A stretch of DNA of 64,000 nucleotides from Bacillota bacterium (GTDB taxonomy: Bacteria > Bacillota > Clostridia > Christensenellales > SZUA-584). Position numbers and translations under genes: made by a program. The notes under the pieces are model-generated. The model had not been told where the DNA came from. It ran no database searches and saw only the letters and a program-made list of their open reading frames with translations. Positions 33,846-42,517 of the stretch are shown piece by piece. Position 1 is the first letter of the stretch; every line of letters begins with the position of its first letter. The DNA lies in the NCBI GenBank assembly GCA_023459495.1, contig JAEWTL010000085.1:1-64000 (forward strand), read 5' to 3'.

Positions 33846-35633
33846 ATGAAAGCATATGATTTTACTAATTGGGAGAAAACCCCTGAATGTAATGGCTTAT
33901 TATTTTTTGTTCAATCGCTGGAAGAACTGTTGTTTCATTTTGGACATGATTCTTTAAAAGTGCCAGCTTTGAATTTTCATTTTTTATGTATTGAAATTTC
34001 TAAGACGATTGATTATATAGAAAAAGCTATTATTGATAAAGGAAATTTAATACCACTGTTTGAAGAGTTAATAGATTCCTATAAAAAAGACCCAATGGTT
34101 ATTAAATTATTTGGGGAAGATCCTAATTCACTTTTTTATCAGAAAAATTCAAAGAATGAATATATTCGAAATTGTGATGAAATATATAAAGATTGTACTA
34201 CTGAATCGTCCATGAAAAAAATAAAGGCAACAATAAATTATCTGATTGAAGAAATGAAGATAGATGGTAAATACTATAGTCTAATAAAAAAACAGATAGA
34301 AGAAAAAATTTCAAACTTCTCACTCGAGGATAACTCCTCGAATGAGCTGTATGTTTTAACAAGAATTTGGTTAACTGAGCTTATTAATATAGGTTATTCT
34401 CAAGAATATATTTACTATATAGTTAAAGATTTATTTTATAAAAAAAGGTTAATAAATGATGTAAAAACTGAGTTCAATCAGTTTTGGAGAGTATTCGATT
34501 TTAAAAATAAAACCTATATTGCATATTTGCCTGTTGAAGATAACAATTTCTTAGAAGTATTAAAGACTTTACGCATATATAATATATTGCCTAACACCTA
34601 CTTCTCAAAAGTTCAAGCCCAATGGGTAATAGAAATTGAAATTGACGATTATGATCCTTATGGAGCAAGAGAAAAATCATTAACACTGTTAAACTTTATT
34701 ATGTCATTATCACAATTCGGCAGTCATAAAGAATATACTTTACATGAAAATAGTACTTTAATAATTGATAAAGAGGCATCAAAAAAATATTATATTTTTG
34801 ATCCAGTTAAGCCAGTCCAACGAGGCCGAGATATTGGTATCGCAAAAATAAAAGATAAAACATATAAAATGTTTGATCACTTTGGTCATTTTAGAAAAAT
34901 GGTGCCAGCTATATCGCTTCATTCTCTTGCCCTAAATTCAAGTGATCCGGGGAACCAGTTATTAAATCTGTGGACAATTATAGAAGTATTGATCGAGGTT
35001 GAAAGAAATAATAGCTTTAGTAGAATTAATCAAATATGTAATGCTTTAATCCCAATTTTGAATTTGAAATATATTAATTCACTAATAGAACAATTAAATG
35101 AAGATTTATCGAGATGCTGTATAGAAACGATTAATTCATCCTTAAAAACTATCAATGAAGGATCATCAAAAGACGAGAAACTCGCAGCAATACTAGTATT
35201 GCCCAAATATGATAGCGTTTTTGATAAAATATTAAGTTCATTAGGTGATTATCCTTTATTGGTTTCTAGAATGAAAAAATATAAAAGAGAATTTTCTTCA
35301 CGAAAAAATATAAAAAGTATTTTGGAAAACCGCAGAAAAAGACTTCGGTGGCAAATAATGAGGATATATAGAAATAGGAATATGGTCGTGCATGATGGAA
35401 ATTACATGGAGTATAATAGAGTCATAATTCAAAATTTGCACTTTTATGTTGACTGCCTTATAGAAATGATTAACCATTATGCAGGACTAGGTTATCGTAA
35501 CACTAAAAATATATTCTCGGCAATTAACATGAAAGAATACAAGTACTTAATGATTTTAGAAGAGGTGGATTCTGACAAACTGCCAAAAACGATAAATGAT
35601 ATTGACTTTATATCTACAGTGCTAAATAAATAA
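33846..35633 (+). CDS. Large AT-rich protein with C-terminal HEPN-like motif
   Basis: This protein of about 595 residues has no close family I can name. It is rich in Lys, Ile and Asn, and its gene is far more AT-rich than all neighbours, so it was probably acquired recently. Near residue 509 the sequence IYRNRNMVVHDG gives the R-x4-H motif of HEPN ribonucleases, in the style of Apea-like HEPN domains, preceded by LLNLWTIIEVLIE, which resembles their first helix. The N-terminal 450 residues are mostly helical and unassigned. The ATG at 33846 follows TATGGAG. It is a single-gene insertion between two terminators; an antiviral role is only an inference. Confidence 0.8.
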   Translation: MKAYDFTNWEKTPECNGLLFFVQSLEELLFHFGHDSLKVPALNFHFLCIEISKTIDYIEKAIIDKGNLIPLFEELIDSYKKDPMVIKLFGEDPNSLFYQKNSKNEYIRNCDEIYKDCTTESSMKKIKATINYLIEEMKIDGKYYSLIKKQIEEKISNFSLEDNSSNELYVLTRIWLTELINIGYSQEYIYYIVKDLFYKKRLINDVKTEFNQFWRVFDFKNKTYIAYLPVEDNNFLEVLKTLRIYNILPNTYFSKVQAQWVIEIEIDDYDPYGAREKSLTLLNFIMSLSQFGSHKEYTLHENSTLIIDKEASKKYYIFDPVKPVQRGRDIGIAKIKDKTYKMFDHFGHFRKMVPAISLHSLALNSSDPGNQLLNLWTIIEVLIEVERNNSFSRINQICNALIPILNLKYINSLIEQLNEDLSRCCIETINSSLKTINEGSSKDEKLAAILVLPKYDSVFDKILSSLGDYPLLVSRMKKYKREFSSRKNIKSILENRRKRLRWQIMRIYRNRNMVVHDGNYMEYNRVIIQNLHFYVDCLIEMINHYAGLGYRNTKNIFSAINMKEYKYLMILEEVDSDKLPKTINDIDFISTVLNK

Positions 35634-35672
35634 AAAGTAGGAGCGCGATGTTTCTATCGGCTCCTGCTTTTT
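35632..35672. terminator. Bidirectional terminator after the AT-rich gene
   Basis: AAAAAGTAGGAGC and GCTCCTGCTTTTT form a 13-bp stem with one T-G pair and a GAT/ATC extension in the loop. It can end both the HEPN-like gene and the convergent acyl-CoA synthetase gene. Confidence 0.88.
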
Positions 35673-35689
35673 CCTTACCGTCTTTGAGA

Positions 35690-37345
35690 TTACTTCCCCT
35701 TATCCTTTTCCCGCAGCTCCACGCGTCTGATCTTGCCGCTGATGGTCTTGGGAAGCTCCTTCACAAACTCGATCTCTCGCGGATACTTGTAGGGCGCGGT
35801 CACCTTCTTCACGTGCTCCTGCAGCTCCTTTTTGAGGGCCTCAGAAGGCTCGTAGCCCTTGGCGAGCACGATAGTGGCCTTGACGATCTGACCGCGGTCC
35901 GGGTGCGGCACGCCTGTGATGGCGGTCTCCAGCACAGCCGGATGCTCCATCAGCGCGCTCTCCACCTCGAACGGCCCGATGCGGTAGCCGGAGGACTTAA
36001 TTACGTCGTCTGTGCGGCCCACATACCAGTAGTAGCCTTCCTCGTCGCGCCACGCCACGTCGCCGGTGTGATACATTCCGTCGTGCCACACGCGGTTCGT
36101 CAGCTCCTCGTCCATATAGTAGCCGAGGAACATGCCGGGGCTGACGCCCTTGTCGGTGCGCACCACGATCTCGCCCGCCTCGCCCCAGCTGCACGATTCG
36201 CCCGCGTCGTTGATTACGTCCACGTCGAACAGCGGGGAAGGCTTGCCCATGGAACCGGGCTTGGGGGTCATCCAGATGTAGGTGCCCACGGTGACGGTGA
36301 GCTCCGTCTGTCCGTATATCTCAAAAAGCTTGAGGCCAGTGGCTTTCTCGAACTGGTTGAACACCTCGGGGTTAAGCGGCTCGCCCGCGGTGGTAGCCCA
36401 CTTCATATGTGAGAAATCGTACTTTTTCAGGTCCTCTTTGATAAAGTACCGGTAGACCGTGGGCGGCGCGCAAAACGTCGTCACCTTGTGGTCGCAGATG
36501 GCCCCCAGCATCTCGGCAGGCACGAACTTCTCATGGTCGTAAACGAAAATCGCGGTCTCCGCCAGCCACTGCCCGTACAGCTTACCCCAGACGGATTTCG
36601 CCCAGCCGGTTTCGGAAACGGTCAGGTGCATGCCGTCTGGATCACAGTTGTGCCAGAACACCGCCGTGGGGATGTGGCCCAGCGGATAGGTGAACGAGTG
36701 CGCCACCATCTTGGGCATGCCCGTGGTGCCGGAGGTAAAGTACAGCAGCATGATATCGTCGTTGGTCGGCAGGTTTTCCGGGGCCGGTTTGACAAACGTT
36801 TCGCTCGCTTCCTCCACGCCCTTGTCGTAGTTCAGCCAGCCCTCGCGGTCGCCGCACAGCAGCTTCAGCTTCAGCGTCGGCATATCCTTTGCGTTGTCCA
36901 CGCGGGCCGCCACTTCGCCAAAGTCCGTGCTGATGATGGCCTTGACGCCCGCCGCGTTGACGCGGTAGGTGATGTCCTTCTCGGTCAGCAGGTGCGTCGC
37001 GGGGATCGTGGCTGCGCCCAGCTTGTGCAGCGCCATGATGGTGTGCCAGAACTGCCAGTCGCGCTTTAAGATGATCATCACCTTGTCGCCCTTGCCGATG
37101 CCGAGCGACGAGAGGTAGTTTGCGGCCTTGTCGGACAGGCGCTTCATGTCCGCGAAGCTGAAGACGCGCTTCTCGCCCTGGTCGTTCGTCCAGTAGAGCG
37201 CGGTCTTTTCCGGCTTGGTCTCCGCCAGCTCGTCCAGCACGTCGTAGGCGAAGTTAAAGCCTTCCGGCACGGTAATCTTAAAGTTTTCCTTGAAATCCTC
37301 GTAGGATGTAAAATCGGCCTTTGCGTATTTCTCAAATATCCTCAT
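35690..37345 (-). CDS. AMP-forming acyl-CoA synthetase
   Basis: This 551-residue enzyme activates a carboxylic acid to its CoA thioester via an acyl-adenylate. Core motifs are clear: YFTSGTTGMPKMVAH (P loop), ATTAGEPLN, IYGQTELT, YHTGDVAWRDEEGYYWYVGRTDD, and the C-terminal catalytic Lys in PKTISGKIRRVELR. Overall it resembles the medium-chain/ACSM group; the exact acid is not known. It lies 9 bases after an Xre-cupin gene, and both are under a T-box, which suggests an amino-acid-linked substrate such as a branched or aromatic acid. Confidence 0.93.
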   Translation of the reverse strand: MRIFEKYAKADFTSYEDFKENFKITVPEGFNFAYDVLDELAETKPEKTALYWTNDQGEKRVFSFADMKRLSDKAANYLSSLGIGKGDKVMIILKRDWQFWHTIMALHKLGAATIPATHLLTEKDITYRVNAAGVKAIISTDFGEVAARVDNAKDMPTLKLKLLCGDREGWLNYDKGVEEASETFVKPAPENLPTNDDIMLLYFTSGTTGMPKMVAHSFTYPLGHIPTAVFWHNCDPDGMHLTVSETGWAKSVWGKLYGQWLAETAIFVYDHEKFVPAEMLGAICDHKVTTFCAPPTVYRYFIKEDLKKYDFSHMKWATTAGEPLNPEVFNQFEKATGLKLFEIYGQTELTVTVGTYIWMTPKPGSMGKPSPLFDVDVINDAGESCSWGEAGEIVVRTDKGVSPGMFLGYYMDEELTNRVWHDGMYHTGDVAWRDEEGYYWYVGRTDDVIKSSGYRIGPFEVESALMEHPAVLETAITGVPHPDRGQIVKATIVLAKGYEPSEALKKELQEHVKKVTAPYKYPREIEFVKELPKTISGKIRRVELREKDKGK

Positions 37346-37354
37346 GCTGTCCCC

Positions 37355-37909
37355 CTATTTGGCAATGATGGCAAGGAAGCGGCACGTGCCGCCCTCGGCC
37401 TGCATGGAATGCGGATGCTGCGCGTCGTAATACACCGCGTCGCCTTCCTCCAGCAACAGCTCCTGTTTGTCGATGTAGAGCGTCATGCTGCCCGAGAGCA
37501 CGTAGTCGAACTCCTGCCCCTCGTGCGAGTTCTGGTGGCTGCGCGCATCGGTGTCCTTGGGCTCTACGGTGACAAGGAACGGCTCCATTTTCTTGTTCTT
37601 GAAGATGTATGCCAGATGCTCGTACTTGTACTCCTTGCGGCGCTCCATCTTGAGGCCGTCGCCCGCTTTAACAAACGAGCACACGGAGAGCCGCGGCGCT
37701 TCGCCCGTCATGAGGTCCACGATGTCCACGCCCAGCCGCCCCGCGACGGAAAACAGGAATGAGAATGAGAAATCGTGTTTGCCCGCCTCGTATTCGAGGT
37801 ATTCCGCTTCGGAGAGGTGCACTGCCTGCGCCATATCCACCACGGTCACATCGAGTATTTCGCGCAGCGCCTTCATGCGCTGGGCGATCAGTAAAATTCG
37901 TTCTTCCAT
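37355..37909 (-). CDS. Xre-cupin transcriptional regulator
   Basis: A 184-residue regulator with an N-terminal helix-turn-helix (MKALREILDVTVVDMAQAVHLSEAEYLEYEAG) and a C-terminal cupin (VLSGSMTLYIDKQELLLEEGDAVYYDAQHPHSMQAEG), which normally binds a small ligand. The ATG at 37909 follows TTAAGGAGGG. It is the first gene after the T-box terminator and is probably co-transcribed with the acyl-CoA synthetase, a pairing seen for Xre-cupin regulators that sense a substrate of the enzyme next to them. Confidence 0.92.
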   Translation of the reverse strand: MEERILLIAQRMKALREILDVTVVDMAQAVHLSEAEYLEYEAGKHDFSFSFLFSVAGRLGVDIVDLMTGEAPRLSVCSFVKAGDGLKMERRKEYKYEHLAYIFKNKKMEPFLVTVEPKDTDARSHQNSHEGQEFDYVLSGSMTLYIDKQELLLEEGDAVYYDAQHPHSMQAEGGTCRFLAIIAK

Positions 37910-37948
37910 ATCGATCCCTCCTTAAGTTTTCGGAAAGCTCCCGGAAAA

Positions 37949-38204
37949 CAAAAAACACTTCATCCGTATTGGGACGAAGTGTGATCCGCGGTACCACCCA
38001 GTTTGGCCAAAAATATGGCCCTCTCCGAAGCTCTGTCAAGCCCGTTGCGTGTAACGGCGCAAATGCCGTCGGCCTTTACTTTCTTTCAAGACCGCCGCTC
38101 GGGAAGCGATAGCATCTGCGCGGCTTTTGCCTCCTTCACACCAACCGGAGGCTCTCTTTGAAAAGCGCTTGCGCGATACATCTTCCGTCGTCGCGTTTGA
38201 TATT
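37949..38204 (-). ncRNA. T-box riboswitch upstream of Xre-cupin and acyl-CoA synthetase
   Basis: On the minus strand TGGGTGGTACCGCGG (38000-37986) is a full T-box sequence, followed by TTCGTCCC, and the terminator ACACTTCGTCC..GGATGAAGTGT with six T residues (37984-37950). Upstream, the stem I apical elements AGAGAGCC..GGTTGGTG are present (about 38156-38140), and GGAAG/CTTCC closes an internal loop that should contain the specifier codon. The 3' strand of that loop reads AGATGCTATCG, so ATC (Ile) is one option, but the codon is not resolved. Uncharged tRNA should allow read-through. Confidence 0.9.
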
Positions 38205-38210
38205 GGCGTT

Positions 38211-38239
38211 ATCGTAACACAGTGGTAAATCAAAGTCAA
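38211..38239 (-). promoter_or_regulatory. Promoter of the T-box transcript
   Basis: TTGACT (38239-38234), 17 bases and TACGAT (38216-38211) on the minus strand. It overlaps the end of the FMN reductase gene and would start the T-box leader near 38204. Confidence 0.75.
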
Positions 38240-38823
38240 GACTGACGCTCGACGCATATGGCAAGCAGACTTTTAGCAAAGCTCACGGAGCCTTCAATTG
38301 CTTCCTGGGTCTGAAAGGAGGTCAGATCATCGAGGTCGCGTACGGAATACATGCCCAGATACTCCAATTTGGAGTGTTCGCACAATCGCTTGATGCCGGT
38401 TTCGAAAGGACCCGCGCCATAATCCGCGTCATAACCGTGCGTGGTGACGAGTGCGATCTTCTTGCCCGCCCATAATGAACCGCTGGCCGAACCATAGTAC
38501 TTGTTCATTCCGAAATGCCGGTCCAGCAGTGCCTTCATCGGTGCCGTGCAATACCATGTATAGATGGGCGTGGCGAAAACTACGCAGTCGGATTCTATGA
38601 TCTGCTGCATGATGGCAGGGACATCGTCGTGAATGGCGCATCCATATTGACCGCTGACCTGTTGGCAGGCGTAGCACCCCCTGCAGGGCGTAATGTTCTT
38701 GTCCGAAAGCGTGAGATAAGTGACTTCCGCGCCGCCGGATTTCAGCTCCGAAATAAAGGGCTTCAGCAGCTCTGCGGTGTTTCCGTTTAGTCTGGGACTG
38801 CCCATCAGTATGCAGAATTTCAT
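38236..38823 (-). CDS. NADPH-dependent FMN reductase / flavodoxin-like protein
   Basis: A protein of 195 residues of the flavodoxin-like fold. The FMN-phosphate loop is GSPRLNGNTAELLKPF near residue 8, a CRGCYACQ motif lies near residue 45, and ATPIYTWYCTAPMKALLDRH is the second flavin loop. Such proteins often reduce iron or quinones or detoxify. The start at 38823 (MKFCILMGSP) has GAGGGCGC upstream. It is the last gene of the group that starts with the acetyltransferases. Confidence 0.9.
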   Translation of the reverse strand: MKFCILMGSPRLNGNTAELLKPFISELKSGGAEVTYLTLSDKNITPCRGCYACQQVSGQYGCAIHDDVPAIMQQIIESDCVVFATPIYTWYCTAPMKALLDRHFGMNKYYGSASGSLWAGKKIALVTTHGYDADYGAGPFETGIKRLCEHSKLEYLGMYSVRDLDDLTSFQTQEAIEGSVSFAKSLLAICVERQS

Positions 38824-38831
38824 ATGCGCCC

Positions 38832-39410
38832 TCACATTATCGAATCGCTGTGGTGCGGCAGGCTATGAAGGGTCAGCCGCCCCATGACGATCGTGTTGTA
38901 AAACTGCCCGTCGGAGAGACGCTTGTCGTCGCGCAGCACGCCTTCCGTCTCAAAGCCGAACTTTTTATACAAGGCGATTGCGCCGGTATTGGTCTCCAGC
39001 ACCTTCAGCAGAATCTTGCGGATGCCGTTTGCGTCAGCCCACGATATGGCCGCGCGAAGCAGATGGGTGCCGATGCCGACCCCGCAATATGCCTGCAGCA
39101 GGCATATGCCAAGCTCCGTCTGATGGCGTAGCCGCTTCAGCGGACTGCCCGCGCACCGTGCAAACCCCACCAGGCTGCCGTCTACCTCCACAACGATGAA
39201 CAGGTGGTTATCTGCCGCATTGTCCTCTTGAATGATGCGTTCAAACGCATGTGCATCCAGAAAGCCTTCGCCCGGTTCGCGGTCGAGAAACTCTGTCTCG
39301 CCATCGATCTGTACGCGCAGTTGGGAGAGAACTTCGGCATCAGTGGCCACGGCAGATCGTATAGTATAGGCAACATTCTTTTTAGTAATCGATTTGCTGT
39401 TGATGATCAT
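38832..39410 (-). CDS. GNAT family N-acetyltransferase
   Basis: A 192-residue acetyltransferase. The acetyl-CoA loop is visible as GICLLQAYCGVGIGTHLLRAAI, and the following LETNTGAIALYKKFGFETEGVLRDDK is the standard C-terminal GNAT strand. Related Firmicute proteins act on amino groups of small molecules or protein N-termini; the substrate is unknown. Its start at 39410 lies within the end of the upstream acetyltransferase gene (29-base overlap), so the genes are coupled. Confidence 0.88.
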   Translation of the reverse strand: MIINSKSITKKNVAYTIRSAVATDAEVLSQLRVQIDGETEFLDREPGEGFLDAHAFERIIQEDNAADNHLFIVVEVDGSLVGFARCAGSPLKRLRHQTELGICLLQAYCGVGIGTHLLRAAISWADANGIRKILLKVLETNTGAIALYKKFGFETEGVLRDDKRLSDGQFYNTIVMGRLTLHSLPHHSDSIM

Positions 39411-39903
39411 AACGGCCCTCGTTATTCAATTTTTTCTGAATTACCGCCATCCGTACAAACTCGCTTCCGCCGACAGGCGTGTCCTTATAGTACGCATCCA
39501 CGACAGAAAAACCGCAGCGCTCATAGCAGGCAATCGCCCGCTTGTTGAAAGCGCGTACCTCCAGTTCCGGCCGTTTGTCGGGCGCTGTGCGTTTTGCCTC
39601 ATCCAGTATCAGTGCCATGGCCACCTTACCAAGGCCTTTGCCGCAATATTCCGGGGCAAGGCCGAGGCTGATCAGTACGCACGCCTCCTGCGTCTGCAGC
39701 CGAAAGAAACCGATCAGCTCTTCCGCATCATTGCGCAGGGAATAGAATTCGAGGCGGCGTTTCTCCGCATCCGCTATTGCCCAATGCCTGGAAACGACGG
39801 CATCCCACGAGCAGTTGTACACCGCGTACTCGCCTTCGTAGCGCCAGTCGCATACCGCGCGGGCATCCGATTCCGTAAGCGGTGCGGCATGAAGTGGGAT
39901 CAT
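39382..39903 (-). CDS. GNAT family N-acetyltransferase
   Basis: A 173-residue acetyltransferase with LISLGLAPEYCGKGLGKVAMALILDEAK as acetyl-CoA loop and VRAFNKRAIACYERCGFSVVDAYY downstream. It is not close in sequence to the neighbouring GNAT genes. It overlaps the next gene by 29 bases. The ATG at 39903 follows GGAAGGAGC. Confidence 0.88.
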   Translation of the reverse strand: MIPLHAAPLTESDARAVCDWRYEGEYAVYNCSWDAVVSRHWAIADAEKRRLEFYSLRNDAEELIGFFRLQTQEACVLISLGLAPEYCGKGLGKVAMALILDEAKRTAPDKRPELEVRAFNKRAIACYERCGFSVVDAYYKDTPVGGSEFVRMAVIQKKLNNEGRYDHQQQIDY

Positions 39904-39942
39904 ATCGAATCAACGCTCCTTCCGAAAGTAATGGATAGAATA

Positions 39943-41304
39943 TCATCTGGTAACGGGTACTTCGCAGATCAGGTCGATCTGCGCCTCGTTCATGTTGGGT
40001 ACAAAGCCCATGCTGCGGTATAAACTGATCGCAACAACGTTGCAGTCGTCCGCCATCAGAAACGCCCTCTTTGCGCCGTGCAGTGTTCCGTAGGACAGTG
40101 CGCTTTGCAGCAGCGCCCGGCCGTATCCCCGCCCCTGATAATCAGGCAACACGGCGATCTCCCTGACCCAAACGATGGGGTCTTTGGGGCTTTCGTCGCC
40201 GTATATTGCGACACATACGATGCCGATAGGCTGCCCATTCTCCCTGCAGGCCAGTATTGCACAATCCCGCGCACCACATGCATAGGCGTCAGCATCCTCG
40301 CCGCGCACCCAGCCCGCGAGCCATTCGGCGGTTTCACCGTGAAATTCGCGGCTCTGGTTTTGGCACGAGACGGTCACCGCGGCGGCTTGTTCGTATTCCG
40401 AGTCCGTCAGCGCGGTGCAGTTCCGCAGGGGTTGCCCGGGATCTTGCAGTGCTTCAATCCAGTATTCCCGGAGGATGCCATATTCCGTAAAGCCCTGCTC
40501 CATAAACATGGCTTTCCAGTCTTCGGGGATAAACGGCACGAGGATTGGGCGTCCCAGTTCCTTAATAATCTCAACCAGCGTTTCGAAATCGCCAGCCGCC
40601 CAGTGTGCCTCCCTGTATCCGGCTGCATCGTTATATCCGGAAATGAGAATCAACCCCGGCGAGTTGGCGACCACATGATAGGTGGCCACATGCTCGTACT
40701 CCAGATAGGTAAAGGAGGTATACACAAATGATTCCGCCCTTGCCTTGAGGGCAACGAAGGTTCCTCTGTCCATGAGCGCTTCCTTTCTGTAATCGGAGCG
40801 GTGGAGCACATAATTCAGCTTGTCTTCCCAGCGGTCATGCATGTCGTAGAAGCGTTCTTCCCGGCTGAGCAGCGTAAAGCCCAGCCGAGCAAATATGCGC
40901 TGCATCCGCGCGTTGGAGCCCATGGTGTCGGCATACACGTGCGTAAGGCCCAGCCCGAAGAAAGCATATTCAACAAGCATCCGGCTCGCTTCGCTACCGA
41001 TGCCCTTCCCCTTGCATGCATCGTTCATCAGAACGACAGCCAGCTCACACCGGCTCTTCTCGCGGTCGATGCGCTTTAAGTTCATCAGCCCCATGGGGAG
41101 GCCGGATTTGGAGAAGATGCCGAAGGTGGGGTAGTGCTCCGCCCTCTCTTCGCTGCGGTTGAAGGCTTCGTCCACGCATGCACGGTCGTATACGTAGGGG
41201 TTTGGGTCCATCACCGGATCCGAAACATAGCCCTGATAGAACCGGTGGTATTCGTCCCTTGAAAAGGGCCGGATATCGATATTTTTACCGCTTAAAAACA
41301 CCAC
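39943..41304 (-). CDS. Tandem double-GNAT acetyltransferase
   Basis: This 453-residue protein contains two acetyltransferase units. The N-terminal one (about residues 1-175) is RimJ-like, with VVLMNDACKGKGIGSEASRMLVEY; the C-terminal one has IAVLPDYQGRGYGRALLQSA near residue 390 followed by VAISLYRSMGF. A middle region (about 180-290) resembles a degenerate GNAT fold without a clear CoA loop. The start is GTG at 41304 after GAGGTGAT. It is the first of three acetyltransferase genes on this strand. Confidence 0.85.
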   Translation of the reverse strand: MVFLSGKNIDIRPFSRDEYHRFYQGYVSDPVMDPNPYVYDRACVDEAFNRSEERAEHYPTFGIFSKSGLPMGLMNLKRIDREKSRCELAVVLMNDACKGKGIGSEASRMLVEYAFFGLGLTHVYADTMGSNARMQRIFARLGFTLLSREERFYDMHDRWEDKLNYVLHRSDYRKEALMDRGTFVALKARAESFVYTSFTYLEYEHVATYHVVANSPGLILISGYNDAAGYREAHWAAGDFETLVEIIKELGRPILVPFIPEDWKAMFMEQGFTEYGILREYWIEALQDPGQPLRNCTALTDSEYEQAAAVTVSCQNQSREFHGETAEWLAGWVRGEDADAYACGARDCAILACRENGQPIGIVCVAIYGDESPKDPIVWVREIAVLPDYQGRGYGRALLQSALSYGTLHGAKRAFLMADDCNVVAISLYRSMGFVPNMNEAQIDLICEVPVTR

Positions 41305-41435
41305 ACATCACCTCGATCAATCTGCTCAAGAGGACCCAGCCATGCACAACAACGTTTTGCCCAAAACCATCTGCTTATATTGGCGAGCCGACCATCCAGC
41401 ATAGTTATCCTGTCGTACGAGCTTGACGAATACAA

Positions 41436-41463
41436 TAAAAAGGCCCGCTAAGTTGCGGGCCTT
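41436..41463 (-). terminator. Terminator after tRNA-Val
   Basis: Minus-strand AAGGCCCGC, AACTTA, GCGGGCCTT then TTTATT starts directly at the CCA end of the tRNA. Confidence 0.88.
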
Positions 41464-41538
41464 GGTGGAGACAGCTGGACTCGAACCAGCGACCCCTCGC
41501 ATGTGAAGCGAATGCTCTACCGACTGAGCCATGCCTCC
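41463..41538 (-). tRNA. tRNA-Val (anticodon CAC)
   Basis: The 76-base gene folds as a standard cloverleaf: acceptor arms GGAGGCA and TGTCTCC (one G-T pair), anticodon loop TTCACAT giving CAC, TGGTTCGAGTCCA T arm and an encoded CCA end. The anticodon reads GUG codons. It stands alone, with a terminator immediately behind. Confidence 0.95.
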
Positions 41539-41624
41539 AAAAGGTACCATTGGGATTTACTCCCGACGGTATTCGATATTATAAACCATCCGGACAGGTT
41601 ATTCAATCCCTTTTTATGAATGAA

Positions 41625-42422
41625 TCAGAAATTTTCGAGGAAGCGATTGCCGCTGCCCACGTGGAAAAGGGCCGTGTTAATCACCGCCAAGCACTCGCGC
41701 ATGTAGCTCGGGAGCAGCACCAACAGCGGGGTATTGGCGGGCAGGCCGAACGCGCGGATTCCCATATCCCTCGCAATCATTTCGGCGCGGTATACGTGAT
41801 AGTCGTTGGTCGCAATGGCAACGAGCGAATCTTCAATGCCAAGCTGCCGCATGATGTCCAGCGCGTTTTGCAGGTTTTCCTCGGTGCTGGTGGATGCGGG
41901 ATCGGTATAGATGCGGTCCACACGGATACCGCAGAAGACAAGGTAGTCACGCATTGCGTCCGCTTCGGGACGCGGTTCGTTGCTGCCCTGCCCGCCCGTG
42001 ACGATGCACACGGTATCAGGATGTGCCTTGAGGTATTCATATGCCGCGTCCAGCCGGGACTTGAGTGAGAGCGAAAGGTGCCCATCCGGGAAGATGCCGC
42101 AGCCCAGAACCACCACTACGCCTGCTTCCTCCTCCGGTTCGCCAACGCAGGCGGCGGAGATGATGAACGCCTCTACAAAGCAAAACAGCGCCAGACCAAG
42201 ACAGATGACCACAGTCACGATAATACGAAGGGCCTTGCTGTGAAAGAGCGGCCCCTGATGATTTAAGCGGAATATGCCGTAGGCCAAAAGCACCGCGCCT
42301 GAGATGCCGGGCAGCACAGTGCCGATGTTTGCTCCGCTGGTGACAAAGAGCGCCGCAATGGTGGCAAGAATGCCGATACACCCGATTACAATCAGCAGCC
42401 ACCAGATCAGTCTTTTTTGCAT
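41625..42422 (-). CDS. DUF218/YdcF-type membrane protein
   Basis: A 265-residue protein with three to four N-terminal membrane helices and a DUF218 domain: AGVVVVLGCGIFPDGHLSLSLKSRLDAA, then TGGQGSNEPRPEADAMRDYL and IATNDYHVYRAEMIAR. This family includes SanA and YdcF, linked to envelope and murein functions; the reaction here is unknown. The ATG at 42422 has no ribosome site but lies six bases after TACAAT of a good promoter, so translation may start on a leaderless mRNA. It is divergent from padR. Confidence 0.88.
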   Translation of the reverse strand: MQKRLIWWLLIVIGCIGILATIAALFVTSGANIGTVLPGISGAVLLAYGIFRLNHQGPLFHSKALRIIVTVVICLGLALFCFVEAFIISAACVGEPEEEAGVVVVLGCGIFPDGHLSLSLKSRLDAAYEYLKAHPDTVCIVTGGQGSNEPRPEADAMRDYLVFCGIRVDRIYTDPASTSTEENLQNALDIMRQLGIEDSLVAIATNDYHVYRAEMIARDMGIRAFGLPANTPLLVLLPSYMRECLAVINTALFHVGSGNRFLENF

Positions 42423-42428
42423 GGCATC

Positions 42429-42457
42429 ATTGTATGCGATTCTTGCCCTCAATGCAA
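42429..42457 (-). promoter_or_regulatory. Promoter of the DUF218 gene, leaderless geometry
   Basis: TTGCAT (42457-42452), 17 bases and TACAAT (42434-42429) on the minus strand; the ATG starts six bases later. Its -35 is only two bases from the -35 of the divergent padR promoter. Confidence 0.7.
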
Positions 42458-42459
42458 TG

Positions 42460-42505
42460 TTGACAAAGATATATCAACATGATATGGTTATATCAACTTG
42501 ATATA
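42460..42505 (+). promoter_or_regulatory. padR promoter and two operator palindromes
   Basis: TTGACA (42460-42465) and TATGGT (42483-42488) are 17 bases apart. ATATCA-ACA-TGATAT (42471-42485) lies in the spacer and reaches into the -10 box, and TATATCAA-C-TTGATATA (42489-42505) lies directly after it. Both are perfect dyads sharing ATATCAA, as expected for PadR autorepression. Confidence 0.8.
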
Positions 42506-42517
42506 GGAGTAAAGTAA

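Noticed and set aside
38040..38180. Assigning the T-box to isoleucine
   Set aside because: The specifier loop could not be delimited with certainty; ATC is one of several codons in the loop, so specificity is left open.
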